64,000 nt of DNA from Leptolyngbya sp. CCY15150 (GTDB lineage Bacteria > Cyanobacteriota > Cyanobacteriia > RECH01). The notes beneath the pieces were generated by a model that made no database searches, was not told where the DNA came from, and was given only the letters and a program-made list of their open reading frames with translations. Each line of letters begins with the position of its first letter. Position 1 is the stretch's first letter. Shown piece by piece: positions 9,092 through 17,182 of this stretch. The translations under genes were made by a program, and so were the position numbers. The stretch is taken from the NCBI RefSeq assembly GCF_016888135.1, contig NZ_JACSWB010000278.1:248001-312000 (forward strand), in the 5' to 3' direction.

Positions 9092-9144
9092 GTTGGTGTC
9101 TCCTGGATGCAGTAGGCGGTAGCCTAGCACTGGTAGACACCAAC
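9092..9144. other. 10-bp perfect inverted repeat upstream of stpA
   Basis: GTTGGTGTCT (9092-9101) and AGACACCAAC (9135-9144) can form a 10-bp stem around a 33-nt loop that itself contains a shorter GGC/GCC stem. No T-run follows on either strand. It lies between the LON-domain gene and stpA, so it could be a weak terminator, an mRNA stabiliser, or a regulatory site for the salt-responsive downstream gene. Confidence 0.55.
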
Positions 9145-9259
9145 TTGGTACCTAGAAGTCTGCCCTCCGAGGTAGTAGATGTCATCATTCTTGCTAGGAT
9201 AAATCGTCCTTGGTGTAAGCTGTTTAGCGTAGAGTCGTTGACCATACGCTCATTAAGCT

Positions 9260-10627
9260 ATGACCCAATCTCCCCACATTTTGCTCCATGAGCCATCCTT
9301 ATCTTTAAATGTTGACAAACTAGCGCAGGTCTTGGTGAATGTCGATAATATTCTGATTATTCAGGATTTGGATGGTGTTTGTATGGGGTTGGTGCAAGAT
9401 CCCTTACGGCGCGTCATCCGTCGAGAATATGTCGAAGCTGCTGCTCTGTTCAGTCCTCATTTTTATGTTCTGACCAATGGTGAGCATATTGGGGCTAGGG
9501 GCGTGAACCGGATTGTAGAGCAAGCCTTTGGCTATGATTCTTACCTTAAGCGCCAAGGGCGCTACCTGCCTGGGTTGGCTGCTGGCGGAGTGCAGTGGCA
9601 GGATCAGTTCGGCCAGGTGGTTCATCCCGGCGTCAGCGATCGCGAACTTGATTTCCTGCACGCTGTTCCTCAGCAGATTGGCGATCGCCTGCATCAGTTT
9701 TTCAAGCATCATCCCGATGAGCTAGAGCCGGAACTGCTCCAGACTTGCATTGAAGCGGCGGTGTTGAACAATATTGCTTCGCCCACCGCGAACCTGAACC
9801 GATTTTATGAAGCCCTGCGCGATCGCCCTCAGGTCTATGCCAAGCTGCAAGCGGAGATGCAGGTGCTGATGACCCAATTGCTTGAACAGGCGCAGCAGCA
9901 GGGGCTAGGCGACTCTTTCTTTGTCCACTATGCTCCCAATTTAGGACGGGATGAGCAGGGGATAGAAATCATGCGTCCGGCGACAGATGATGATTCTGGG
10001 ACAACCGACTTTCAGTTTATGCTGCGGGGTGCCTTGAAAGAGGCGGGCGTTTTGGCTATTTTGAACCATTATTATTACCAACGCACCGGCAGCTATCCAC
10101 TCGGGGAAAGCTTTAATGCCCGTCAGGCTCCCCATCACCTCGATGACTTGGTCGCCTTAGTCAAACAAACCTTCGATCCGCTGCAGATGCCGGTGATGAT
10201 TGGCGTAGGTGACACCGTCAACAGTCAGGTGCGGCAGCAGGATGGCCGTCAGATGGTTAGTCGCGGGGGGAGCGATCGCAATTTCCTATACTTGATCCAG
10301 ACTATTGGCCAGGCGTTTCATCGGGGCAACATCGTCACCTATGTAGATAGCAGTCAAGGTGAGGTGAAAAATCGCCGCGCCGTGCAAGTGCAGCCTGCTT
10401 CCGAAAGTGGCGATCGCCCTGCCAAGGTGTTGCAAGGCCCCTGCGATCCTGAGGATCTGGATGATCCCCTCACCATTGATGTTGTTTTTGCTGAGGGGCA
10501 TGACCAATACACCGCCCTCTTTCAGAAGGCCGCTCACATCCGCCACCATAATCAGAAAACGGCCCGCCAGCACCAGGGCATGGCTCCCAATTATTGGAAC
10601 TGGATGGGCAGTGCTGCCAATGCCTAG
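9260..10627 (+). CDS. stpA: Glucosylglycerol-3-phosphate phosphatase
   Basis: A 455-residue protein matching the cyanobacterial StpA family. The N-terminal segment NILIIQDLDGVCMGLVQDPL carries a HAD-like DxD nucleophile motif, followed by YVLTNGEHIGARGVNRIVEQ and, late in the protein, VMIGVGDTVNSQV and SRGGSDRNFLYLIQ. StpA removes phosphate from glucosylglycerol phosphate, the last step in making the compatible solute glucosylglycerol, so the organism should tolerate moderate salt. The partner synthase (GgpS) is not in this window. The family is slightly shorter in Synechocystis (about 420 residues). Confidence 0.9.
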   Translation: MTQSPHILLHEPSLSLNVDKLAQVLVNVDNILIIQDLDGVCMGLVQDPLRRVIRREYVEAAALFSPHFYVLTNGEHIGARGVNRIVEQAFGYDSYLKRQGRYLPGLAAGGVQWQDQFGQVVHPGVSDRELDFLHAVPQQIGDRLHQFFKHHPDELEPELLQTCIEAAVLNNIASPTANLNRFYEALRDRPQVYAKLQAEMQVLMTQLLEQAQQQGLGDSFFVHYAPNLGRDEQGIEIMRPATDDDSGTTDFQFMLRGALKEAGVLAILNHYYYQRTGSYPLGESFNARQAPHHLDDLVALVKQTFDPLQMPVMIGVGDTVNSQVRQQDGRQMVSRGGSDRNFLYLIQTIGQAFHRGNIVTYVDSSQGEVKNRRAVQVQPASESGDRPAKVLQGPCDPEDLDDPLTIDVVFAEGHDQYTALFQKAAHIRHHNQKTARQHQGMAPNYWNWMGSAANA

Positions 10628-10679
10628 GTTTACTCTGTTCTTAGCTGGGCTCCATGAGGTATGGATTCAGACAAATGGT

Positions 10680-12866
10680 TTACACCGGTGCTGGGGCAAT
10701 GGGCAGAGCTACGGTGACCGTGGTGCCGGACTGGGCCGTGGATTCAATGGTGAGAGAAGCATGATGCGCTTCAATGATCCGCTTGGTGACGGCTAGACCT
10801 AGGCCATTACCTGAGGATTTAGTGGTAAAAAAGGGCTGGGTGAGCTTATCCAGCACCTCTGGCGGAATGGGTGGGCCGCCATTATGGACTTGCAGCCAGA
10901 TGTGGGGCTGGGGCTCTGGAGAGGTGAGTACACAGGTGACGGTTGCTTGGGTATCCACGGCTTCGCAGGCGTTGTTAACCAGATTAATCACAACCTGTTT
11001 CAGCTTATCGCGATCGCCCTCAATCCAGATAGGTTCTGGCGCTGGCTGAAAGATAAGAACGCGATCGCAGACGATGGGTAAGCTACGCATGGAGTCCAGC
11101 ACTTCGGTTAAGAATTGGTTGAGTTCTATGGGTTGGCGATCAAGCTGCTGTTCCTTGGCATAGAGTAAGATTTCATTAAGTAAGCGCTGCAGTCGATCGG
11201 ATTCTTCTAGCGCCAACTGTAGGCGCAGGTGCGATCGCTCCGAGAGTTCATCCTTAGCTAAAGCATTCAAGCCCATCCAAACGGTGGTGAGAGGATTACG
11301 TACCTCATGGACAATCATTGCCGTCAGTTCGCCAATTTCTGCCAGACGGGCGCGGGCGGCCTCGGCCTGCTGACGTTCGGTAATATCTCTAGCTAGGGCA
11401 ACAATGAGGCGGCGATCGCCAAATTCAAATAAACCAATACGCACTTCCACAGGAAAGGTACTGCCATCTTGACGACGATGTACCCCTTGCACCGTAACCG
11501 GATGGCTGGGGGTCAAATTATTCCAAAGCGCCTGCAGTTGCGATAAGGAAAGCGCCACCTGAATATCTGACACTGAGCGGTGTAACAGGTCTTCTCGGGT
11601 ATAGCCGAGGTTATGGCAAGCTTGCTGATTGGCATCCACAATTTGCCCGTTGCGATCGACCACAAAGACCGCATCGGCAGCCTGCTCCACCAAGGCTCGA
11701 AAACGACGCTCACTGTCTCGCAGCGCTTCTTCCGTCTGCTTGCGTTCTGTGATGTCATTCATCACCGATAAAATGCAGTCTACCCCATGAATATCAATAC
11801 GTTCTGCGGAATATAGAACTGTGCGCAACTGTCCTGCTCGCGTCTGCAACTGATACTCTTGGTTACGAATAATTGGGTTAGCCTCAAACAACTGGATCAT
11901 CTGGCGGCGATCGCCCTCATCGCTCCAAACTCCTAAATCTACCGTTGTTTTCCCTAGCACTGCTTCAGCCTCTACATCTAGAAACTGTAGAAAGCTATCG
12001 TTTACCTCCAGCAACTGACCGTCTTCCATGCGGCTGAGCAGCACCGGGTTGGGACTGGAGCGAAAGGCTTTTTCAAATTTTTCTTCAGAAATCCGCAGGG
12101 CAGCCTCCGCCTGTTTTCGTTCAGCGATCGCGTCTAGCACTTGCTGAAACATGACCTCAAAGGCAGATATGACATCCCGCAGTTCGTCTAAATGCTTATA
12201 GGACGTTGATTCAAAGCGAGCCGGGGGGCGATCATCACGAATGGCCGATCCCGCCCTCAGCAAATCTTGACGCAGCCGCAGAATAGGGGAGATTAGGGTG
12301 GCGTCGAGAACAATAATGGTGGCAACGGTGACAAATACCGAAATAATCAGCACTAACCCAGCAATTCGCCAGATAAAGGCATAAATTTCCTGCTCCACCG
12401 TGGTGGTATCGTGGCGAATCATCAGGGCATACTGACCGTTGAACAGCGCCATTGGCCACACGGCATCGTAGCGGCGGAGCGATCGCTCTAGGCGGGCTCC
12501 GCGACCGTCAGCATTGATGGAGTCATAGTCCAACTGGGGCGTTTCTCCAAACTCACCGATTAACGTACCGTCTGCTCGGTAGAGAGCCCCACCCACCACC
12601 ACCGGGTTTTCCTGGATACGGCTGATCTGGGCAAGTACCTGCTGGGGATCGTCGAGGTTGAGCGATCGCTGACGCAGCACCCCCGAGGATTCTGCCAGGG
12701 AAATGGTTTTGAGATAGTCCAAAAGTTCTTGCTCACGGCGGGAAACCGAGGGCACTAGGATGATCGCCTCAATGACGACAATGCTGCCAAACACCCACAG
12801 CACAATACGCCGTGATAGACGGGCTTGGAAGAGAAACCGGAGTCGTTGTAGTCGGTCTGACAGCAT
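10680..12866 (-). CDS. Membrane-bound PAS sensor histidine kinase
   Basis: A 728-residue sensor kinase. Transmembrane helices lie near residues 20-38 and 165-188, flanking a periplasmic sensor region. A HAMP-like linker follows (190-245), then two PAS domains (about 262-375 and 385-498), each ending in DITERKQ/DITERQQ. The dimerisation helix has the phospho-acceptor His520 in MIVHEVRNPLTTV, and the ATPase domain has the N-box NLVNNACEAV (628-637) and GNGLGLAV (686-693). The G1 box reads HNGGPPIPP, as in NtrB-like kinases. No response regulator is adjacent, so it is an orphan kinase; the signal is unknown. Confidence 0.93.
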   Translation of the reverse strand: MLSDRLQRLRFLFQARLSRRIVLWVFGSIVVIEAIILVPSVSRREQELLDYLKTISLAESSGVLRQRSLNLDDPQQVLAQISRIQENPVVVGGALYRADGTLIGEFGETPQLDYDSINADGRGARLERSLRRYDAVWPMALFNGQYALMIRHDTTTVEQEIYAFIWRIAGLVLIISVFVTVATIIVLDATLISPILRLRQDLLRAGSAIRDDRPPARFESTSYKHLDELRDVISAFEVMFQQVLDAIAERKQAEAALRISEEKFEKAFRSSPNPVLLSRMEDGQLLEVNDSFLQFLDVEAEAVLGKTTVDLGVWSDEGDRRQMIQLFEANPIIRNQEYQLQTRAGQLRTVLYSAERIDIHGVDCILSVMNDITERKQTEEALRDSERRFRALVEQAADAVFVVDRNGQIVDANQQACHNLGYTREDLLHRSVSDIQVALSLSQLQALWNNLTPSHPVTVQGVHRRQDGSTFPVEVRIGLFEFGDRRLIVALARDITERQQAEAARARLAEIGELTAMIVHEVRNPLTTVWMGLNALAKDELSERSHLRLQLALEESDRLQRLLNEILLYAKEQQLDRQPIELNQFLTEVLDSMRSLPIVCDRVLIFQPAPEPIWIEGDRDKLKQVVINLVNNACEAVDTQATVTCVLTSPEPQPHIWLQVHNGGPPIPPEVLDKLTQPFFTTKSSGNGLGLAVTKRIIEAHHASLTIESTAQSGTTVTVALPIAPAPV

Positions 12867-13020
12867 AGGAACGTGAACCCATCATGATCATCAGGGGCTT
12901 AGATCGATAATATAGCGGCCTTCTACCCGTGATCAGCTTCCTATGAATCCAGGCATGAATCTATAGGTTTCTTGTCATTCTTGTGGAGGAGCAAGGATTC
13001 CCAGCAACCTCATCATCAAG

Positions 13021-13140
13021 GTAATAGGTGGATCCTAGACTCTAATTGAAGGAATCTAAGGCCGGCTTTCGACGGCGCTCAACCCTCTTCTGATCAAGAT
13101 TTGAGCCTTTCGACGGCGCTCAAGGATTGCTACCTATTAC
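13021..13140. repeat. 120-bp element: terminal inverted repeats enclosing two 17-bp direct repeats
   Basis: GTAATAGGT (13021-13029) is inverted as ACCTATTAC (13132-13140). Inside, CTTTCGACGGCGCTCAA occurs twice (13066-13082 and 13107-13123), 41 bp apart. The direct repeat resembles the CTTCGACnnnGCTCA motif that recurs in intergenic DNA of many bacteria. No coding capacity. Confidence 0.65.
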
Positions 13141-13155
13141 GTCCTCCAACGTAAT

Positions 13156-13178
13156 GGGGGGCGCAGCGATCGCCCCCC
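13156..13178 (-). terminator. Strong GC hairpin after the SDR gene
   Basis: GGGGGGCG (13156-13163) pairs perfectly with CGCCCCCC (13171-13178), loop CAGCGAT, 28 nt past the stop codon of the minus-strand gene at 13207. No T-run follows, so terminator function is likely but not certain. Confidence 0.55.
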
Positions 13179-13206
13179 TAGCGGATGTCTCCCCTGCGAT
13201 CGCCGC

Positions 13207-14172
13207 CTAATCTGGCTTTTGCCGCTTCAACGCCTCTCGTAGGGTATCCTCCACCGATCGCGGATTCCAGCCTAGTTCCTGCCTTGCCTTGGTGGCATCA
13301 ACCCGCACACAGCGATCGTAGATGTAATGCACCCGCTCTCGGCTGATGGGCGGCTGCCAGTTGAGCACACGACCGATGGGATCCAGCAGATAGCCCGCTG
13401 CCCGCACCACCAGCTTGGGCATTTCCACTGGCGGTGCCATGCCCGTTTCTTGACTAAGGAAGTTGAACATCTCCCGAGTCGATAATTCTCCCGCCGAAAT
13501 GATGTAGTGGGCTCCGTTGGGAGCTTGATCCGCCGCCAGCAGCATCGCCGCCACCAGGTCGTCTACATGGACAATCCCCGTGATGCGATCGCCCCCCGCC
13601 CAGACCTTGAGCTTGCCGGCAAGAAACGCATCCATCACCGGCCCAAAGTGAGGATCATCGGCTCCAAAAATGCCCGACGGCATGACGCTCACGGCGTAGA
13701 GCCCCTCGTTCACCGCCCGATCAACAATTTGCTGGGCCTCATACTTCGTGCGATCGTAGGCCGAGGAAAATCCCTCTTGGGTGCGCTTAAAGGTTTCATC
13801 AATCAACTGGCCTTGGGTATCGCCATAGACGCCAATGGTGCTGCAATAGACCAGTTTCACCCCTAGCGCCTTGGCCGTTTCTGCTACTGCCCGCGTGCCA
13901 TCAATATTCACCCGGGCCATCTTGTCCGCATCCACGACCCCCAGTTCCACATAGGCCGCCGTATGGAAGACCACATCCACGCCCGCCATCGCCGTTTTTA
14001 GGGCCCCGCGATCGCCAATATCGCCATAGGCAAACTGCAGCGCACAGCCCTGGAGGCGATCGCAATGACTGGTTTCCCGTACGAAGCCGACGACCGTATC
14101 GCCGCGTTGCTCTAGGGCCTTCACCAAATGGGATCCGGTGAAACCATTTGCGCCCGTTACTAGTGCTTTCAT
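13207..14172 (-). CDS. NAD(P)-dependent epimerase/dehydratase, extended SDR family
   Basis: A 321-residue Rossmann-fold enzyme. The nucleotide-binding motif GANGFTGSHLVKAL is at residues 7-20, a DI dipeptide (GDIGD) follows the second strand, and the catalytic triad is visible as the Ser in YCSTIGVYG and Tyr/Lys in YDRTKYEAQQ. The C-terminal domain carries the substrate-binding part (FNFLSQETGMAPPVEMP). The closest types are dihydroflavonol-reductase-like and HpnA-like sugar epimerases. No hopanoid genes are adjacent, so the substrate cannot be named. It is downstream of and oriented with the GNAT-like gene, 45 bp away, probably one transcript. Confidence 0.88.
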   Translation of the reverse strand: MKALVTGANGFTGSHLVKALEQRGDTVVGFVRETSHCDRLQGCALQFAYGDIGDRGALKTAMAGVDVVFHTAAYVELGVVDADKMARVNIDGTRAVAETAKALGVKLVYCSTIGVYGDTQGQLIDETFKRTQEGFSSAYDRTKYEAQQIVDRAVNEGLYAVSVMPSGIFGADDPHFGPVMDAFLAGKLKVWAGGDRITGIVHVDDLVAAMLLAADQAPNGAHYIISAGELSTREMFNFLSQETGMAPPVEMPKLVVRAAGYLLDPIGRVLNWQPPISRERVHYIYDRCVRVDATKARQELGWNPRSVEDTLREALKRQKPD

Positions 14173-14217
14173 GGGCGATCGCCCTCCTCACAACACAACC
14201 ATCCTAAACGCCTTGAC

Positions 14218-15354
14218 CTAGCCAAGGTGCTTTTCATAGATTCGATAGGTTTTATAGATCTGGCCACCGGTTGCCTCAATCAGCTTCCGAGATGGCATAT
14301 TGTCTTCATAAACCCAAGACAGTTCAGCCTTTTTGTAGGGCTTCCCTTTTTTGAAGCCGCCGGCCATGCCCAAGTATCCCAGTCCCAGAGGCACCATCTT
14401 ACGTCGATACTCGGGCAATGAACAGATGGCAATCACCCGCCCTTGGTCAATCTGACGACGATACCATAGGAATTTGAGGATTCCCAACCAGTTGAGCCGC
14501 CCGTTGACATGCTTGAGAGGGATGTTGTAGTCGGGAAATCCCATGAAAAAGCCCACCATCTCGCCGTTGTACTCCGCAATGGGAAACACATCTGGATCCA
14601 CTAGGGACTGAAGTTCCTTGGCATCATCGAGAAACTCCTCTAGGGTGCGCGGCGTAGAACTCCAATTGTTGGTAAAGGCTTTATTGAACAGGTGATAGAG
14701 CCCCACACAGTCTTCCTTGAAGCCCTCGCCTTTGGTGCGAATAGGACGAAAGGTGACCCCCGACTTGAGCGCCACGCGATAGCCTTTCTCAAAGCCCGCC
14801 GCCAATTGTTCCGGGAAGAACTCGTAGGCGTAGGCATCTTTAGCCTTCTCCCAGCCATCCCGCTCGATGAACTCGGGATAGTAGGCAGGATTGTAGGGCA
14901 TCATCACCTGGGGTGGGGTGTCAAAGCCATCTACCAAAAAGAGACAGTCATTGTGGGTCGAGAGGTTAATGGGCCCCCGCACCCGCGTCATGCCCTGCTG
15001 TCGCAGCCAGTCTTCAGCCGCCCGAAAGAGAGCTTGGGCGATCGCTTCCTCGGGCATACATTCAAAGTAGCCAAAGAGCCCAATCGCTTCGCCCTCCCGT
15101 TCAACTAACCGTTGGTTCACCGCCGCCACAATCCGGCCTACAACATCACCGTTTTGGATGGCAATCAAGGCCTGGAGCGTTCCATAGGTGCGAAAGATAT
15201 AGTCTGGCGCAAGCTGCTTGGCAATGCTGCTGCGGATGGGGGGCACCCAGTTGGGATCGTGGGCGTAGACCTTCGCCGGTAGATCGAGGAAGGCGTCTAG
15301 ATCTGCAGCGGTTTCGACGGGGCGGACGGTGAGATCGGGGGCAGTTTGAACCAT
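14218..15354 (-). CDS. GNAT-superfamily-like acyltransferase, hypothetical
   Basis: A 378-residue soluble protein. The N-terminal half has a GNAT-type pattern (VRPVETAADLDAFLDLPAKV, then ALIAIQNGDVVGRIVAAVNQ and MTRVRGPINLSTHNDCLFLV). The C-terminal half repeats an acetyltransferase-like strand-helix set (FPIAEYNGEMVGFFMGFPDY ... AELSWVYEDNMPSRKLIEATGG). Such double-GNAT proteins are widespread; their substrates are not established, and I infer only an acyl-CoA-dependent transferase. It precedes the SDR gene in the same direction. A MITE copy lies between it and the mscS gene. Confidence 0.8.
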   Translation of the reverse strand: MVQTAPDLTVRPVETAADLDAFLDLPAKVYAHDPNWVPPIRSSIAKQLAPDYIFRTYGTLQALIAIQNGDVVGRIVAAVNQRLVEREGEAIGLFGYFECMPEEAIAQALFRAAEDWLRQQGMTRVRGPINLSTHNDCLFLVDGFDTPPQVMMPYNPAYYPEFIERDGWEKAKDAYAYEFFPEQLAAGFEKGYRVALKSGVTFRPIRTKGEGFKEDCVGLYHLFNKAFTNNWSSTPRTLEEFLDDAKELQSLVDPDVFPIAEYNGEMVGFFMGFPDYNIPLKHVNGRLNWLGILKFLWYRRQIDQGRVIAICSLPEYRRKMVPLGLGYLGMAGGFKKGKPYKKAELSWVYEDNMPSRKLIEATGGQIYKTYRIYEKHLG

Positions 15355-15477
15355 AGGGTTGATAGGAGTTGACAGGGGATGACATAACTATCCGTTCAAA
15401 GCATAGGATAGGCTATGCAGTCCGGGCAACGTCTAGTTGGGTAGATCTAGGGGACGATCATGCCGGATTCAAGGGTA

Positions 15478-15614
15478 ATATCAAATCCGGTTGAAGGTTC
15501 ATAGCTGCACATCCTGCATTCGATCTCCCGCTTCGCTGCCCTCTTGCCAAGGGAGCTACAGACATCTGGGTACCACAGCATTGAATCAATAGTGTGCCTA
15601 ACCAGATTTGATAT
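15478..15614 (+). mobile_element. MITE-like element, copy 1 (137 bp)
   Basis: Terminal inverted repeats are ATATCAAATCCGGTT at the left and AACCAGATTTGATAT at the right (one mismatch). The interior aligns along its whole length with the reverse complement of 62592-62729, sharing blocks GCATTCGATC, GCTGCCC and ACAGACAT. There is no ORF, so it is non-autonomous and would need a transposase in trans. It ends 14 nt beyond the stop codon of the minus-strand mscS gene. Confidence 0.85.
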
Positions 15615-15628
15615 AGCTAGGTTTGATC

Positions 15629-17008
15629 TCACTCTAGAGGGAGATCTCGAAACGTCAGGGTGTAAATCTCCGTGGGCATTTCAATACCAACGGCCTGCAA
15701 TTTATCTTTGATCGCTTGGGCTGCATCAGAGGTAACCTGAAGGAATGATTGTTGCCTTGAATTAACCCAAAATCGCACTTTCAGATTGACAGTACTGGCT
15801 GCTAACTCTTGAACCAGAACTAGAGGAGCTGGCTCTGACTCAATTCCCTGAACCAGCATTAACGCCTCTAGAATTGCCTGTCGCACTGTATTCAGATCAG
15901 CGTCATAATCCACCCCCACCATCACGTCACTGCGCCGCACTGGAGAAGCCGTGTTGTTGATAATAGAGCTTTGAAACACCTGTTGATTGGGAATATAGAC
16001 CAACCGCCCGTCGTAGGTAATCATGGTTGTGGCTCGGAGTTGCACTTGCACAACGGTTCCTTCATAATCACCAATCACCACTTGATCGTTGATGCGAAAG
16101 GGCCGAGCTGCCAGCAGAATGACACCCGACATGTAGTTACTCAACACATCTTTAAGGCTAAAACCAATCGCAACACTGGTGAGCCCCAAGGCTCCGAGTA
16201 AGGCAGCAAAGTCTAATCCCAAAACCCCTAGGGCAATAATACTTCCCAGTACCCAAACCCCGCCGTAGCACAATCGCCCAATTAAAATTTCAGTGCTGCG
16301 ATCGCCCTCGGTTTCTTCTGCCCATAACAATCCTAAGCGTCGCACTCCCCTAGCGACTGTCCAGGTCACGCCAATAATGAAGAATGCTCCCAGCAACGAT
16401 GGCACCAAGTCAATTGTGCGGCGTACCAACTGACGTCCAGTTCCATCCAACCGCTGTAGGGCATCAACGGCTAGGTTAGGCTTTACCAGAACTTGATTCA
16501 GCCGATCGGCCCACTGTTGAGCTAACGTTTCGATGGTGACATCAAAATCCACAGCATCTTGCGACGTGACGGTCATCAGCACCCGGTTGTTGACCTTGAG
16601 CAGGGCCATCTGCCGAGATGGATCAAGCTGCACCGTGACTGGTTCAATTGAGTTAGGCTGATTCAACAGTCCAGCAATGCGGCGGCTAATGACGCGGGCG
16701 CGATCGGCAGCGCTCAACTCCGGCAAGCTGCCTACCTGAAGAACCGGCTGCCCTCGCACCAAGACATCGGCGAAGAATATCCCATCTTCCATCGTCTCGC
16801 TAGAAGGTTCTGTGGTTTCAGGGGATGTTTCAATGGGAAAAGAACTTGTACTCTCCTCCGGTATATCCTGTCCGTAAGTTGGCAGCCCTAAGCCAACGAA
16901 CACTAGGATGAGTAAAATAAGCTGAGCCGCTAAGTTTTCTGTGCCTATGAGGAGAGACACAGCGATAGTTCGCTTCTGATGGGGTGGGCGTTTGTTAGAG
17001 AGGTTCAC
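15629..17008 (-). CDS. MscS-family small-conductance mechanosensitive channel
   Basis: A 459-residue membrane protein with a GTG start. A signal-type hydrophobic segment near residues 25-45 (ending at PTYGQ) is followed by an extracytoplasmic domain of about 150 residues. Three membrane helices follow, the last being the pore helix with Gly/Ala packing (LLGALGLTSVAIGFSLKDVLSNYMSG, near 285-310, quoted in parts), then the MscS beta domain (FRINDQVVIGDYEGTVVQVQ, YIPNQQVF) and an alpha/beta C-terminus. It releases solutes on hypo-osmotic shock, which fits an organism with stpA. The signal peptide and soluble N-domain are typical of cyanobacterial members. Confidence 0.92.
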   Translation of the reverse strand: MNLSNKRPPHQKRTIAVSLLIGTENLAAQLILLILVFVGLGLPTYGQDIPEESTSSFPIETSPETTEPSSETMEDGIFFADVLVRGQPVLQVGSLPELSAADRARVISRRIAGLLNQPNSIEPVTVQLDPSRQMALLKVNNRVLMTVTSQDAVDFDVTIETLAQQWADRLNQVLVKPNLAVDALQRLDGTGRQLVRRTIDLVPSLLGAFFIIGVTWTVARGVRRLGLLWAEETEGDRSTEILIGRLCYGGVWVLGSIIALGVLGLDFAALLGALGLTSVAIGFSLKDVLSNYMSGVILLAARPFRINDQVVIGDYEGTVVQVQLRATTMITYDGRLVYIPNQQVFQSSIINNTASPVRRSDVMVGVDYDADLNTVRQAILEALMLVQGIESEPAPLVLVQELAASTVNLKVRFWVNSRQQSFLQVTSDAAQAIKDKLQAVGIEMPTEIYTLTFRDLPLE

Positions 17009-17182
17009 GAAGGGCGTTTGGGGTCGTCACTGGAGCTTTTGAGGCCAGCAAGGCTCTTTTGCAGTTTATCTCGCTTAGCGGTCAAGGCTGCAAGTTTTCA
17101 TGGATTTGGGGCTCGAATCAATCTCGTGATCTGCTATCCATGGATTTATCAAGTGGGAATGTAGCTAAATGTTGTAGGTGGA

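Larger units (their letters stand above)
12867..13206. other. Intergenic region with a repeat-bounded element, 340 bp
   Basis: This contains the promoter side of the histidine kinase and the 3' side of the SDR gene. No gene is seen. A structured segment at 13021-13140 has terminal inverted repeats GTAATAGGT/ACCTATTAC and two internal direct repeats. Confidence 0.6.

Noticed and set aside
10680-12866. Suspected defective ATP site in the histidine kinase (HNGG instead of DxGxG)
   Set aside because: An Asn at this place is common in NtrB-like PAS kinases, and the other boxes are intact, so I treat the kinase as active.
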